Below are positions 19,781-30,279 of a DNA stretch of 64,000 nt, one piece after another (the first letter of the stretch is position 1; each line of letters begins with the position of its first letter). The notes beneath the pieces are model-generated. The model ran no database searches. It worked only from the letters and a program-made list of their open reading frames with translations, and had not been told where the DNA came from. The stretch comes from Diplonema papillatum. Taxonomy: Eukaryota > Euglenozoa > Diplonemea > Diplonemida > Diplonemidae. Location: contig JAPJBO010000079.1 in the NCBI GenBank assembly GCA_030068145.1, positions 62,001 to 126,000 on the forward strand, read 5' to 3'. A program made the translations under genes and the position numbers.

Positions 19781-21808
19781 AAACTCGCATTACGAAGCGG
19801 ATTAGCTTCCAGCGAGCGGCGACACGCCCCGAAGAGGGTGGTAGCCGCACTAAGTTTCCGCTAATACCCGTGTCTGCGTCTCCACCAGGCCCCAATCCAT
19901 GCCCCTGGAACGTTGCCCAGATACACGACAAACAGCGGCACACGCAACCGGTCCAACGAAGAAAAAGGCTCAAACAAAAAAAGAGGGGGAAGAGGGTGGC
20001 CCGGAAAACACAGAACAAAACCCAGTATAATAGGTCGCGACCCGCTTCCCATCCCCTTTGGTCTCCCCCTCCCACACACTTTCGTAGAGAAGAGAACGAG
20101 TGTAAAAGAAGGTAGCACGAACTACCAAACCAGCGGAGGCCACCGTAAAAGTATTTCTTACCTTTTCCTTATCACCAAGAACAACGGTCCCACACACTCT
20201 CATCCTCTGATCGAGCTACTGCGTCCATCCGGCTGAGCATCGTTAGCGTTTTTTTTCTGGGAACGCGGAGGAAGCAAAACAGGGGAAAGCCGAGTCGAAA
20301 ACCGGTCTGTCCGGGAGGAGCACAGCGCGATGTCGTGTGGGCGCCAGCGCGGCCAAAACAGCAACTTACTGGCTAAAACCCCCTGAAAATGCCAATCGAA
20401 AGAGAACGCCGGTCAAAAAAAGTCAAACTGACTGGGGCGACATATTTTTTGCCAGCATAACGAGCAGCGGGCTTCCGCCCCCGTAAAGGGGGGAGAGACT
20501 GCCTCGATGAATCAACGGGGTTCGCAAAGGCGAACCAAACCGAGGGTCCGCTGGAGGTACCGACAACCCGCGGTGAGGTGCCCGGACAGACCACGGCCGC
20601 ATCCGTTTTCTCCACCCCCTCCCCCCTGCCCCCCTCCCGTTTCCGATGCATCTTTCGCTCACGAAAAGAGCCCGGGGCGACGACACGCTGCTCCAGATGG
20701 AACGAGCCATCCGTAAATCCCTAAAGAACGGCAAAGAGGAGTGTTCTCGTGTTTGTGAAGGTGCCACGAGCACTCTGGTCGTGTCCGACACCACCAATGA
20801 AGGCGACAACGCTCATGACGCCACTATGAAACCCGTGCAAGTCTCCCGGGGTTTATCGCAACCTTTATCCGCACTTCAAACGGGGCCGCCAAAAAGCCGG
20901 TGCGAGGCTACCCCAGTCTATGCAGTCACGTGGCAGAGCCAGGTTCCACAGTGACGGGGGGTCACGCCCTGTGTGTATCACAAATTTCTGCGACCAAAAT
21001 CTCCTGCATCCGCGCATTCCGCACGACTTCTCGTGCTTATTTTTTTTTCGTTCGTTTTTTTTTACCAGGTGGGTTCTGTTCGCCCCTTGCCCTTTTCATT
21101 TTTCCCCTCCTCCCACTTTTTCGTGTTGACTATAAGGCACAGAGAGGCGTCGTTGGTCTTCCATGCGTTTTGCCTGAATCCGTGCCGATTCCGCTGTTTC
21201 ACCGCCGGCCCGCCCGGCGAGTGAAGACGAGGTGGGAGAGAGTAAGAGAAAGCGAGAGAAATTTGTTCACATACGCGCCAGCTTGGAAGGAAACGCTCGA
21301 CGAGTATTTTGCCTTCTGAGCGAGCTTTGGCTACACAACTGAAAATATCCCCGATTGCCGGAAGGGTCTCAACGAGAAACTCCAATAGAAGACAGTCGTT
21401 CACTCTAAAGAAAGGAGTAGAACGACGAGAGATGGAACATGCCCCAGAATGGCGTTTCCGCCCCCTTCGGCGTTTTCTAATGAAACGCGATAGGTCTCAG
21501 CCGTGCTTTCACCATGACCTTTTTGTCGGCCATAACCCGAATGAATAGTGGTACGCATCACCTTGCTTTCGCTTTCTTGAGTGCGATGCTGCTATCCGAC
21601 AAGATACGAAGAGAGAACCCGTGCCCCCACACGACTGCCTTCTTTTCCGCGAATTTGACTTTTTGCGGTGCCTTGTCAGGGGGTTCGGTCTTCTTTTTTC
21701 TTTCTCCCCCCCGAAACGCACCCCCTTTCTTTTGTGAGTTTTCCTTTTTGCCCCCAGCCCGCCGGCACACGTACCGTTCCCATTCAATTTGAACCTTCCT
21801 CTCCATAC
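19781..21808. other. Gene-poor spacer
   Basis: No supported gene. A CGGTTGATCG word occurs at about 19675, just before this stretch. A frame at 20646-20954 looks weakly protein-like but has no supporting signal. Confidence 0.4.
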
Positions 21809-22225
21809 ATGCTCCCAGTTCTGATCCTGTTGACTCTCACCCTTTTAGGTCCTGCGCCGCAAGCGACGCGAGCAGCACGGAGTGCCAAGCAACGTAGGAA
21901 GGAAGACGAGGAGATTCAGATAGCACAGCAACACGCCCGAGCCGAGGCGGCCGACGGGGCAGCGGAAAAGCAAAAAGGGGAAGGCAGGCGAGAAGCGGCA
22001 AGTGCGGAGAAGGCAACGGGTACAGGGCAGTCCACGCGCAGGCGAGCAGTGAAGCGGCCAGCCTCGCAGGTGACACAAACGGAAGAGGCCCGTGCAGCAG
22101 GGAGTGGAGACGAGGTGATCCAAAACGAAGGGGAAGCGCGAAACGACCAGCCCGGACGAACCAGCAAGACTGAAGACCAGGCGACCAAGAGGAGGAGGGG
22201 GACGCGACCCAGAGACCCGGGCTGA
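21809..22225 (+). CDS. Doubtful charged ORF, 138 aa
   Basis: ATG at 21809 is followed by a hydrophobic MLPVLILLTLTLLGPAP start resembling a signal peptide, then a highly charged, Lys/Glu/Arg/Ala-rich low-complexity body with KRRR near the end. Stop at 22223-22225. The hydrophobic part coincides with a pyrimidine tract ending TTTTAG at 21849, so the start may instead be an intron and only the charged part an exon. Its last 25 bp (GAGACCCGGGCTGAGCAGCC) recur near 12660, which hints at mobile or repeat DNA. Confidence 0.3.
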   Translation: MLPVLILLTLTLLGPAPQATRAARSAKQRRKEDEEIQIAQQHARAEAADGAAEKQKGEGRREAASAEKATGTGQSTRRRAVKRPASQVTQTEEARAAGSGDEVIQNEGEARNDQPGRTSKTEDQATKRRRGTRPRDPG

Positions 22226-23271
22226 GCAGCCTGGAAATAGGGTGATGGACCTTTCTTCGGAGGGGCTCACGCACTCAAAGTTCGACTTATACGCAGCGCG
22301 CGCGCATAGAACGCGGCACTGAGCTTGGACCGGCGTGCTGTATCGGCACCGCTAGTGGTGAGTGCCACTAGCCAGCCCGATTTCACGCGTGCCTAAGCTG
22401 ATGGTGGTTGAAGACATTTTCCTTCCGTTCACACCACGAGGCTTCGCTCGAGAAAGGCCGTTTCACCGGCTGGAACGTCCCCAGCTACGCCTGCGTCGGC
22501 TCCCGACGAAGGAGTCGTGAGGGAGCCGGGAATTTCCTGGTGAGAAGGATGCCTGCGTGCTACCTCTTCCGCTTGATAGTTTCGTGCAAAAGAAGGAAAG
22601 CAAACCCGCGCGCGCACGTGGCTGGCACGCCGCGAGCCAGTTCCCTGCGGTAATTTTTCTGTCAACTCCGGTTTCATCCCTCGAACATGAAGCGAGACCA
22701 AAGGATCGTTATCGTTAGGCCATGCTTTCACACCGAGGATCGGTGCTGAAGATCGTGCATCGAGCAAGCTTGTACCCGCCATGCCACCAACACCAATCAG
22801 TTTTTCGCACGACGCAAAGGAAACACCAAACCCGCTCCCGCACCACCGGCCCCGCCACGCGCCCGGATACAAAACACAAAGCTTTTCCCGTCCCGCAGCG
22901 ACCAAGGACGAAGCCGTTCCGTCCCCGCGCTCCCCGCTTACCATCGGCCCGAACCGCGCAAAGCGAACCTCAAACCTTAATCCCTCAAAGGAAGGAACCG
23001 TCGTGTGCGAAAAGTAGCAGCTGAGCTCTCAGCGTTTCCTGGGCGACACCTTGGTTCTCTCCAAGGAAAAGACCGGTCCTGATAGTTCCGCAAGAGGTCG
23101 AGTCAATTTGGCCGTGCACCTGCCTGCCATAGGACATAACTGACTGCGTGTCCCGCAAGAGGTCGAGTCAATTTGGCTGTGCGTTGTACCTGCCTGCCGC
23201 AGGACATACTTGGCGACCGACGCGTGTGTCGGACAGCCCCCCGGAGGACCGAAGGATAGGCGTGCGGGAGA
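22226..23271. other. Spacer upstream of the secreted protein gene
   Basis: No gene seen. A 25-bp word starting CCGCAAGAGGTCGAGTCAAT is repeated at 23089 and 23154, each followed by TTGGC(C/T)GTGC and CCTGCCTGCC; this short tandem unit lies directly before the ATG at 23272. Confidence 0.5.
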
Positions 23272-24420
23272 ATGCGGACGAGTCTGCTGCTTTGGGTCGC
23301 GGCGCTGGCGGCGGCTGCGGCCGGCGCCCGCGTGCCCGTGCAGTGCGCGGAGAGCTGCGGGAAGTGCTGCGGGGCCGGGTACTCCTTGCAGGAGGCCGGG
23401 GGGGCGTACACCTGCACGCGCGCCGGCGGCGGTGCGTCGTGCGTGCTGTGCGGACCCGGCGCGTCGTGCGCGTTTGACGCGGGAAACGCCGGGGTCCCCT
23501 ACGCCAGGCTACTCAGCCCAGCCGGAGTCTCGGCCCCGCAGAACAACTCGGTTGCCCTGGGCACCTTCAGCGGCATGCCCGGGTGGCCGCAGCTGCCGGG
23601 GTCCGTTTTGCTCGAGTTCCGCGGCCCGTTGCTCGGCGTCACGGCGACGCTGCCGCCGTTCCGCGTGGACGGCGGCAGCAAAGCCGTGTTCACGTGCGAG
23701 GGCGGCGGCGCCGTCGCCGCGGGCCCCGGCGGGTGCGACCTGTTCGTGTTCGCGTACCGCTGCCCGCCGTGCAAGTCGCTCAACAGCGACGTCGGCGCGG
23801 TGCTGCTGGCGGCGGACGCGCCTGCCTGGCGGCCTTCGTCGTGCGGGCCGTCCTTCCGGTTGGATAGCAGCAGCGGCGCGGAACACTCGCTGATTATGTA
23901 CGAAGCTGAGTTGCCGTACGGCGCCGAGTACACACTGACGTTCCCGGGGCCCATCGAACTCACGTTCTGGGGCATGGTTGAGAAGACGGCCACGTGTGCA
24001 GGTCGGTCGGAAGCGGAGTGTCAGCTTGTCGAGAGTTGTGCTTTCGACGCGGATCAGGACGCTTGCGTGCCGTCGACGTGTGGCGCGAAAAAAAGCGCGT
24101 TTGTCGGTCCGCCGGCGCCGAAGTGCCAGGTTTGCGTCGAGGACGAGCGGAGGGCCTTCGTGAAGGTGTGCCGGGACGGCCAGTTCCACGGGTGCGGGTA
24201 CTGCTGGGCGTTCCAGGACATGGCCGACATGTGCGGGATGTTCGCGTGCCCCTTCGGCGGGTTCCCCGGCTGCGGCATGTGCTTCGCGACGCGCGACGCT
24301 GCCGCCGGCTGCCGGTGCTCGCCCGGCCTCGTGGAAGCCTGCCACACCTGCTTCGAGCGCGCCGAAGACGCCGACGACTGCACGGGGCCCTTCGACACGC
24401 TCACGATCGATGCCTTATGA
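23272..24420 (+). CDS. Secreted cysteine-rich protein, 382 aa
   Basis: ATG at 23272, stop at 24418-24420, one exon with strong G/C third positions. Residues 1-19 (MRTSLLLWVAALAAAAAGA) form a clear signal peptide. The mature part begins with a Cys-dense block (CAESCGKCCGAGY), has a middle region of about 200 residues with few cysteines that may be a beta-rich domain (FRGPLLGVTATLPPFRVDG) and ends in a second Cys-dense block with CGYC, CGMFACPFGG, GCGMC, CRC and CHTC. An NNS site could be N-glycosylated. There is no membrane anchor. I do not recognise the family; extracellular, cell-wall or organellar lumen roles are all open. Its last 49 bp including the stop are duplicated downstream. Confidence 0.78.
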   Translation: MRTSLLLWVAALAAAAAGARVPVQCAESCGKCCGAGYSLQEAGGAYTCTRAGGGASCVLCGPGASCAFDAGNAGVPYARLLSPAGVSAPQNNSVALGTFSGMPGWPQLPGSVLLEFRGPLLGVTATLPPFRVDGGSKAVFTCEGGGAVAAGPGGCDLFVFAYRCPPCKSLNSDVGAVLLAADAPAWRPSSCGPSFRLDSSSGAEHSLIMYEAELPYGAEYTLTFPGPIELTFWGMVEKTATCAGRSEAECQLVESCAFDADQDACVPSTCGAKKSAFVGPPAPKCQVCVEDERRAFVKVCRDGQFHGCGYCWAFQDMADMCGMFACPFGGFPGCGMCFATRDAAAGCRCSPGLVEACHTCFERAEDADDCTGPFDTLTIDAL

Positions 24421-24506
24421 CCTTCCCCCGCCACCGTAGCGATTCGCAGCCAGGGCGGGGGCCCTTCGACACGCTCACGATCGATGCCTTATGACCTTCC
24501 CCCGCC
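24384..24506. repeat. 49-bp direct repeat spanning the stop codon
   Basis: The segment from GGGGCCCTTCGACACGCTCA through the stop to CCCCCGCC at 24384-24432 is repeated exactly at 24458-24506. The second copy lies in the 3' flank and cannot be read in phase with the gene because the first stop intervenes. Confidence 0.85.
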
Positions 24507-24516
24507 CACACGAACC

Positions 24517-24716
24517 CGTCCAGCGACGCCTTCACCCTCCCAACTGGGCGGCTTGGCGACGGTGCCTAACACGCTTGCTAGTCAGGGGAAATCCGACGTC
24601 AAATGCCGCGTTCCGCAAATCATTGCGTACCTGCTGGCCCGGACAAACCCAGCCTACGCCAAGCGTCACCACACGTTGGACAGCAGTCAAGAACGAGAAT
24701 GAGAAATCGGGGTGTA
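24517..24716 (+). repeat. Dispersed 200-bp repeat, inverted partner at 43935-44133
   Basis: Nearly the whole segment (from CCCGTCCAGCGACGCC to GAAATCGGGGTGT) is the reverse complement of 43935-44133 with few changes. Both copies keep an open frame encoding PSPSQLGGLATVP and KSDVKCRVPQIIA, so the repeat may be a piece of a mobile-element gene. It starts only 10 bp after the duplicated tail of the secreted protein gene. Confidence 0.8.
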
Positions 24717-27700
24717 TCAACGGGGTCAGATCCTCCTGGTTCGTCACATTTTCGAGCCGACACTTCCCTGCGGACACAACAGGCAGGCAGGATCGAAATA
24801 CTGCGGAAGAGTGCCTCTTCTTGCCAGCATTTTCATTCCGAGCCTGAACCTTTTAGACCGCATGGCAACTCTTTCCGCCACCAGTGTACTATGACTCTAG
24901 GCTCCATGCTGCAAAGTTGTCCCGACCCGAATTCCGGGCGTCCCGCCTAATTGGGCAGCGGGCCTTATGCAGGAACTCTAATGGGCAACTACCGCCTTGA
25001 ACGTTGTCCACAAAATGATTATTGATCAATCGTTCGGTATTGTCTGATGCGCCCCGCTGGATGATGGGTACGAGCGATTTGCGCAGTCTCCTCGTTAGTT
25101 CGCTTTTCCCATCTTGTGAGGATGATCTCCGCAACTCGTCACCTGTCCGTGTCTTTTTCTTGCGAACCGGCATTTTCGACTTGCGACACGAACCGCTGCC
25201 CCCTCTAGTGGTATTGCGGCGCCGCCCCGTTTCAAATCACTGCTTGAAAACGATATACAGTTAAATCATCCCCTCTCTGTCTCTGTGTAGGCGCGCGGCG
25301 TGTGAGTGCGCGTGTGTATGGAATCCGATATCCTGTCCCGCTGGCATCTAGCGGCCGCAAAACGGTGAAGCAAAAGTACTCGTGACGGCAAAGGATCCAT
25401 GAACGAATGGCGAGCATAAATGCGTATTTTCGGAAACGGAAGGAGTGCAAACAACAGATGGAAGGCAGTGCGGTTCTTTGGCCTGCTCGTCGTTTGCAGC
25501 AACAGCCTTTCCACCACGAATACGTCGCATCGGGATAAGCCGGCAGCTGCTGCTCAACGGCTTTATCACTCAGGCGGCCCTGAGAGCTCGCAGGTTATAC
25601 CACGGAGAGAACTGCGTTTTCATCCATACTTTAGCCGCCCTTCTCGCGGGCAGGATATGATTCCAGTCGGCGCTCAGGCTAGCTTGCTAGTGTGTGTGCG
25701 TGTGTTAGTGTATGTATAATAATTCAATTCTGGGCTACGCGGAATATTGCCCATGTGTTGAACGTGAGAGTGCGCCTGCGTGTATGTTATCGTGTATCAG
25801 AACCAGTGTGCGATCGTACACACACTGGTTCTTGTCTACACACCATTCCAATGCAAGCTCCTGCTTTATACAAACCCCCTCGATCTCGCTGTTTTTTTTC
25901 TTTTTAATTTGTTGTGCCCGCCAAAAAAGAGGAAAGAACTGCAACCGAGCGACGCAGAGTGCGCGGCTGGCAATCAGCTCTGCTCTGCCTTCGCTCCCCG
26001 CCCAAGAACGATCCACCCTACCTCCCTTCCATCCAACCAAACAAGCACTACACGAAACCGACTTTCGGTCATTTTAGTCAATCGTCGTCCCCAACTAAAC
26101 TTTTCGTCCCCAGCTGTCATGTACACTCCGGTTCCGCGCTGTTCGTGGCTTATGTGACGGCTTTCAGCTACACCTGGTCATGCAATGCCACCCGACGAGA
26201 TACTGGAATGAGGAAATCAAACTACACGGCTCTTTTGGAAAGGTAAAACATATACAAATTTGCACGTGCGTGGCTCGGATCGAAGATCACCAGGCAAACA
26301 CTTATGGTCACGCATCGTCGATACCGCCGATCTCTCTGGGCAGCGCACTTGACGCAACAGCGGAAAAAAACTCGCAAACGAGAATATCAAAGCCACCAGC
26401 GGGAGCAAAACCAAATAAACGCACTAGGCTGAATTTCATAAACAAACAGAAGGTCGAAAGACATCAATCTGCCCATTCGGGATCGTCGGAACACGAAACG
26501 GAGTCGGTGAGAGGAGGATCCCATTTCCCGCGTGGTGTCGCGCGGTGCTTCACGTCGACACGCGCGCGTAGGCCCACCGCACCCTTGTGAAAACAAGCAT
26601 ATTTTCTTGCCCCGTCGCCCAGTCCACCCGTATCTCCTGTCTGCAACGTTCCCGCAAACCCGTCACGGCGCGCCTCTGGCTGTCCGTCACAGCAAGGGTA
26701 ACCCGAACAGAAGCTGCCACAAGTTCACCGTGCACAACGAGACCGCCACCATCCGTACTCATATCATATTACCATGAGTATGCACCCGTACGTAAATGGC
26801 ACACTCGTACCACCATGTTGTTGGTATGACCACCAGCTGTTCTTCAGTGTCCAGCGGGGTGCAACGCGACGAGGAGGCTGGAAAACGCCGTCAACATGAC
26901 CCGGTGATATCAGTTCCGCAACCAAAGCAACGTGGGATGAGTCTATTGCCACAGACTCCCTGCACTCTAATCGAAAAGTTACATCATCGTCCATCACAAT
27001 CGGACTGGCCCAATCCCCCCCCTCGTGCGAACAAGTCCCTCCCCCCAATTCAACGCAAACAATTGCTTAAATGCCATCTTTGCTGCGGCACGGCGATGCC
27101 TTTACCACTCTCTTTCCTTCAGTTATCGCAACTTTTGTGTGTTTTTTTTTTTGGCCGGTGGAGGCTGTTTGCACCAGTCAAATTACTCCGGCTCCTTGAA
27201 TGCTCGAAATCATCGAAAGCAGAGCGAAGATTCGAAGATTATTCATTCGTGAGCCCTGCTTCTGCAACTCCCTGTCAGTCCCGATAGCAGGGGGACTAGC
27301 CCACCTGGTGGCTGATGCTTAAGTCGAAGGATCTTTCTCTATATTGGAGGAGATGAAAAGGTCGCAACCGCAAAACCGTGGCGTTTTCACTTGCGATCGA
27401 TCAGGCTCTGCGTTCCACGAAGAGAACTCTCTCTACCCATCATCAGTTTGCGTCAGCCGCAGTTGTGCAAGTGAGTAAATGCACCTTGCTTTTGTGGAAA
27501 ATGCTCGAGGAGACCGGCGGCTACACTTCTCAAAGGAGATCAAAGGAGGGAATGTGCATCAGCCTCCACAAAATATAGGACATGGGCTCAAGCGTCCAAC
27601 AAAGTAGACAAATTTGTAGTTGCATTGTTTCTCCCCCTCATGCCTCTGTCTAGACACGGGCTCTGGGCCCCTCCGATTTTTCAACCCGTTTTCACATTCT

Positions 27701-28139
27701 ACATAAGCGCCAGCTTGGAAGGAAACTCTCGACGATTGCTGCCAGACAAAGAACCGAAGGAATCCCAAGCGCTGTAACTACCGAACCGTGTTGAACGGAC
27801 GTGGGGTCATGCGGGTCTACCCCTACACGACAAATCACACAGAAACAACAGGTCAAAGTCCTGAGAGAGAAAACAGGGTGGTGTAAGAACAAATCAGGTT
27901 GTGTTTGTACCCTCTGCCTCTATATTTCCCTCCTTCCATTCGGAGTCAAAGCAGCTACGTCGAGTATTTTCCTTCATATTACCCGACTACCTTAGCTGCA
28001 CACGAATGATTGGAGAACATACGACCAACCGGACCCGTGTCTCCAACCGAGCCTATACGATCTGAATGCATCGGCTGGCGCAACTCACTGTGGAATCTTG
28101 TTGTTCCGACGGTTTGGGTCATGTAGCCGGCTGTTGATT
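24717..28139. other. Gene-poor spacer
   Basis: No supported gene on either strand. ACGCGCCAGCTTGGAAGGAA at about 21270 recurs at 27705 with small changes. Otherwise I see only low-complexity and chance frames. Confidence 0.45.
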
Positions 28140-28195
28140 ATATTCGTAGCCGGCGATGCAGATATCGCCACAGATTCTTTCATTCTAATCCAAAC
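28140..28195 (+). mobile_element. LINE 3' tail fragment, opposite orientation
   Basis: GCCGGCGATGCAGATATCGC followed by CACAGATTCTTTCATTC and TAATCCAAA is the LINE tail read on the + strand, so this copy inserted in the opposite direction to the full element. Confidence 0.7.
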
Positions 28196-28561
28196 TATCC
28201 GAGGAAGAATCTATCTCACGGAGGGGTCTCGATACATGCTCTCAATGATCATTACCGTGCGAATCAGCAGAAGTCTTTGAGTAGTATTTTTCCTCCGCCA
28301 GATGTCTCCCTACCCCCTCTGAGCTTTTCTTCGTCCCGGCGGAGTGAAGCCAGTCCTCTCAAGGCTGTTCTTCTGGGTTCGATCCCTCGTTCAGTCTTTG
28401 CGCTTTTTTAACGCCCGGGAATTCAAGTTTGAACACGCCGTGAGACGTCCCACTCCCACCGAGGCGCTGCTATTTTGGAGCATTGCGCCTCGAGGAGGCA
28501 GAGTGCGGAGTCATCGGCACAACTACACTAGAAATAAAACAATCGAACGACACCAGACTGT

Positions 28562-28595
28562 ACATCAACCTCGGTTGCTTGTCAGCAGCACAAAC
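28562..28595 (+). promoter_or_regulatory. Recurrent motif, ACATCAACCTCGGTTGC variant
   Basis: ACATCAACCTCGGTTGCTTG followed by TCAGCAGCACAAAC matches the elements at 30082 and 40018, with an imperfect ATCAAC/GGTTGAT inverted pair. Confidence 0.35.
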
Positions 28596-29366
28596 ATCCC
28601 TCCCCCTCTCTCTCTCGCTCTCTCACGTTCATTGCGCTTACACCATTTCTGCGAGTTATCGGTTGTCGCGGCTGCTGCTGCGCACAGTTCGTCTCCCGCT
28701 ACCAGATTTTCATACAGCCTATGAAGACAAATGGGCTACTGTCGGTTCTTGATCACAAACATGACTTAGTCGCGGGGTGTGTGGGACTGATGACACCGCC
28801 CTGAGCCAGTCCACCCCTATTCCCTGGAAGTTCATCGAACTGCCTGCTGCTGGCTATTACAGGTTTCAGCAGTCTCACGGGCTAGCATCGGCTACTACAC
28901 TGTTGTGTGAATTGCAGTGAATTACAGTACAATTGTTGGCACGCCACCTCTCGTTCGGCGATGGTCGGAGTAATCCAGCCGCAGGCCTCGTCAGATCTGA
29001 GGCGTGCGTTGCCACGTAGGCAGTACGCCAACGTATGCCCTGCACTGCTTCGATGAGATTTGGGGATTCACAACCTGCGGACGGCCGCACCCACGGCGAA
29101 ACACTCCAAGCCTGTCGTTCTCTGGCTCATTCGCCAGCTTCAGCTTCTTCATCCTTCTTCATTCCAGGTTCTAGTGCTCTGAGAGCCAGCCGTGCAGCGA
29201 TAGTGGGGACAGCCGGTAATCCTGTAGACTACAGCTTGTTTCAACAGTTTGTTTGCGCGTGCCGGTTCGGTTTCCCACTTGTATCGATCCTGTCTTTTTC
29301 AGGTGAGCAGTTCTGACCAACCGTTTGACGGGCCCTGAAAGCCTTTATAGAACCCGTGTCCCCACT

Positions 29367-29384
29367 ATCGCCGGAAACACCCAA
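29367..29384 (+). promoter_or_regulatory. Recurrent motif ATCGCCGGAAACACCCAA
   Basis: Lies about 20 bp after CTTTATAGAACC, a spacing compatible with a TATA-like box and start site. It is 0.9 kb upstream of the giant gene. Confidence 0.35.
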
Positions 29385-29880
29385 AACCTTCCCCCGCTAG
29401 ATCGGAAGTCAACGAAGGACGACGAGTCGCTCACAGCGAAAGAAAGAACCGAGTCTCCCGGCTGTCTTTTTTTTTTTTTTTTTTTTGTCGTATAAGATCG
29501 CAGATCTTAGAAGATTAATATATCCGACGAATACCTAACACTCGTTACAGGTTGAATAACCCCGTCGCTATCCCGAAAACATCGTAACTTCACCCCTCGC
29601 TAACACGAAAAGCCTCCGGGCGAAAACCAGTTGTAACATTTCTTCACTTGGTCCACTCTCGTTCTTTTGTTCGGACGCCGGTAGCAACGGGAGCGGTATC
29701 AGGCGTGTCAGCGTATTCAGGTTGCGACTCCAGTGTAGTCTGCTGTGCAGGCACAGGCGTGAACATCGTACGATGTGGCGTTGCGACTCCGACAAGGCCT
29801 CATGACGAAAGCTGCAGCAAATCTCCGCTACGCACCAAGTGTGCCCCCCCTCGGCAGTTGTCGTCTTCGTTAAGCAATGC

Positions 29881-29979
29881 GGGAGTGAAAAAGTGTGGGA
29901 GTGGCCACTCCCGCATTGAGGGAGTGAGACCGACCGCACAAACGACCGCAAAACCACTCCCGCAATCCGGAGTGGGAGG
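29881..29979 (+). promoter_or_regulatory. Cluster of GGGAGTG sites upstream of the giant gene
   Basis: GGGAGTG or its complement occurs at 29881, 29897, 29906, 29920 and 29955, with a related AGTGGGAG at 29971. Two of them form the perfect 16-bp palindrome GGGAGTGGCCACTCCC (29897-29912). The cluster lies about 100-190 bp before the TATA-like box at 30071 and is a good candidate for a transcription-factor binding array. Confidence 0.55.
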
Positions 29980-30070
29980 ATCCGGGGTGTGTGATATCGG
30001 CGGAGCCTCCACACGAACCGAACCATCCACAGGTAGCGGGACCGAGAAAGAGGAAAACAAAACCCAACTC

Positions 30071-30112
30071 TATATAAGCGCACATCAACTTCGGTTGATC
30101 GTCGCACACAAA
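30071..30112 (+). promoter_or_regulatory. TATA-like box and start-site hairpin motif
   Basis: TATATAAG at 30071-30078 is followed at once by ATCAACTTCGGTTGATCGTC, an inverted ATCAAC/GTTGAT pair, and then GCACACAAA. The arrangement, 170-200 bp before the ATG at 30280, fits a core promoter with a start at the motif. Confidence 0.5.
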
Positions 30113-30279
30113 CTCACACACACACATACACACACCCCCACAAAAAAAAGAGAGGAAGCGACCTAGCTCCCCAACCCTGTGTTGAAGACAAAAGAAAAGT
30201 TTTCTGCTGTCTTTTCGATAGTTTCTTTTTTCTGATCCCGAAGGCTGCCGTGTAAACGCAGCGCGGAAAAGTTTGCAAA

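Larger units (their letters stand above)
28196..29880. other. Spacer before the giant gene
   Basis: No gene seen. It holds two copies of the recurrent CGG(A/C)AACACAAA-type motif (28562 and 29367), a 23-nt poly-T tract near 29465-29486, and a segment at 29487-29545 that matches 54405-54460 (AGATCTTAGAAGATTAATA). Confidence 0.45.

Noticed and set aside
20646..20954. Frame with DDTLLQMERAIRKSLKNGKE resembling a ubiquitin-interacting motif
   Set aside because: Short, isolated, without codon bias or splice context; the similarity is within chance.
28365..28400. GGGTTCGATCCC-like tRNA T-arm
   Set aside because: The stem does not pair beyond the core and no acceptor or anticodon arm fits around it.
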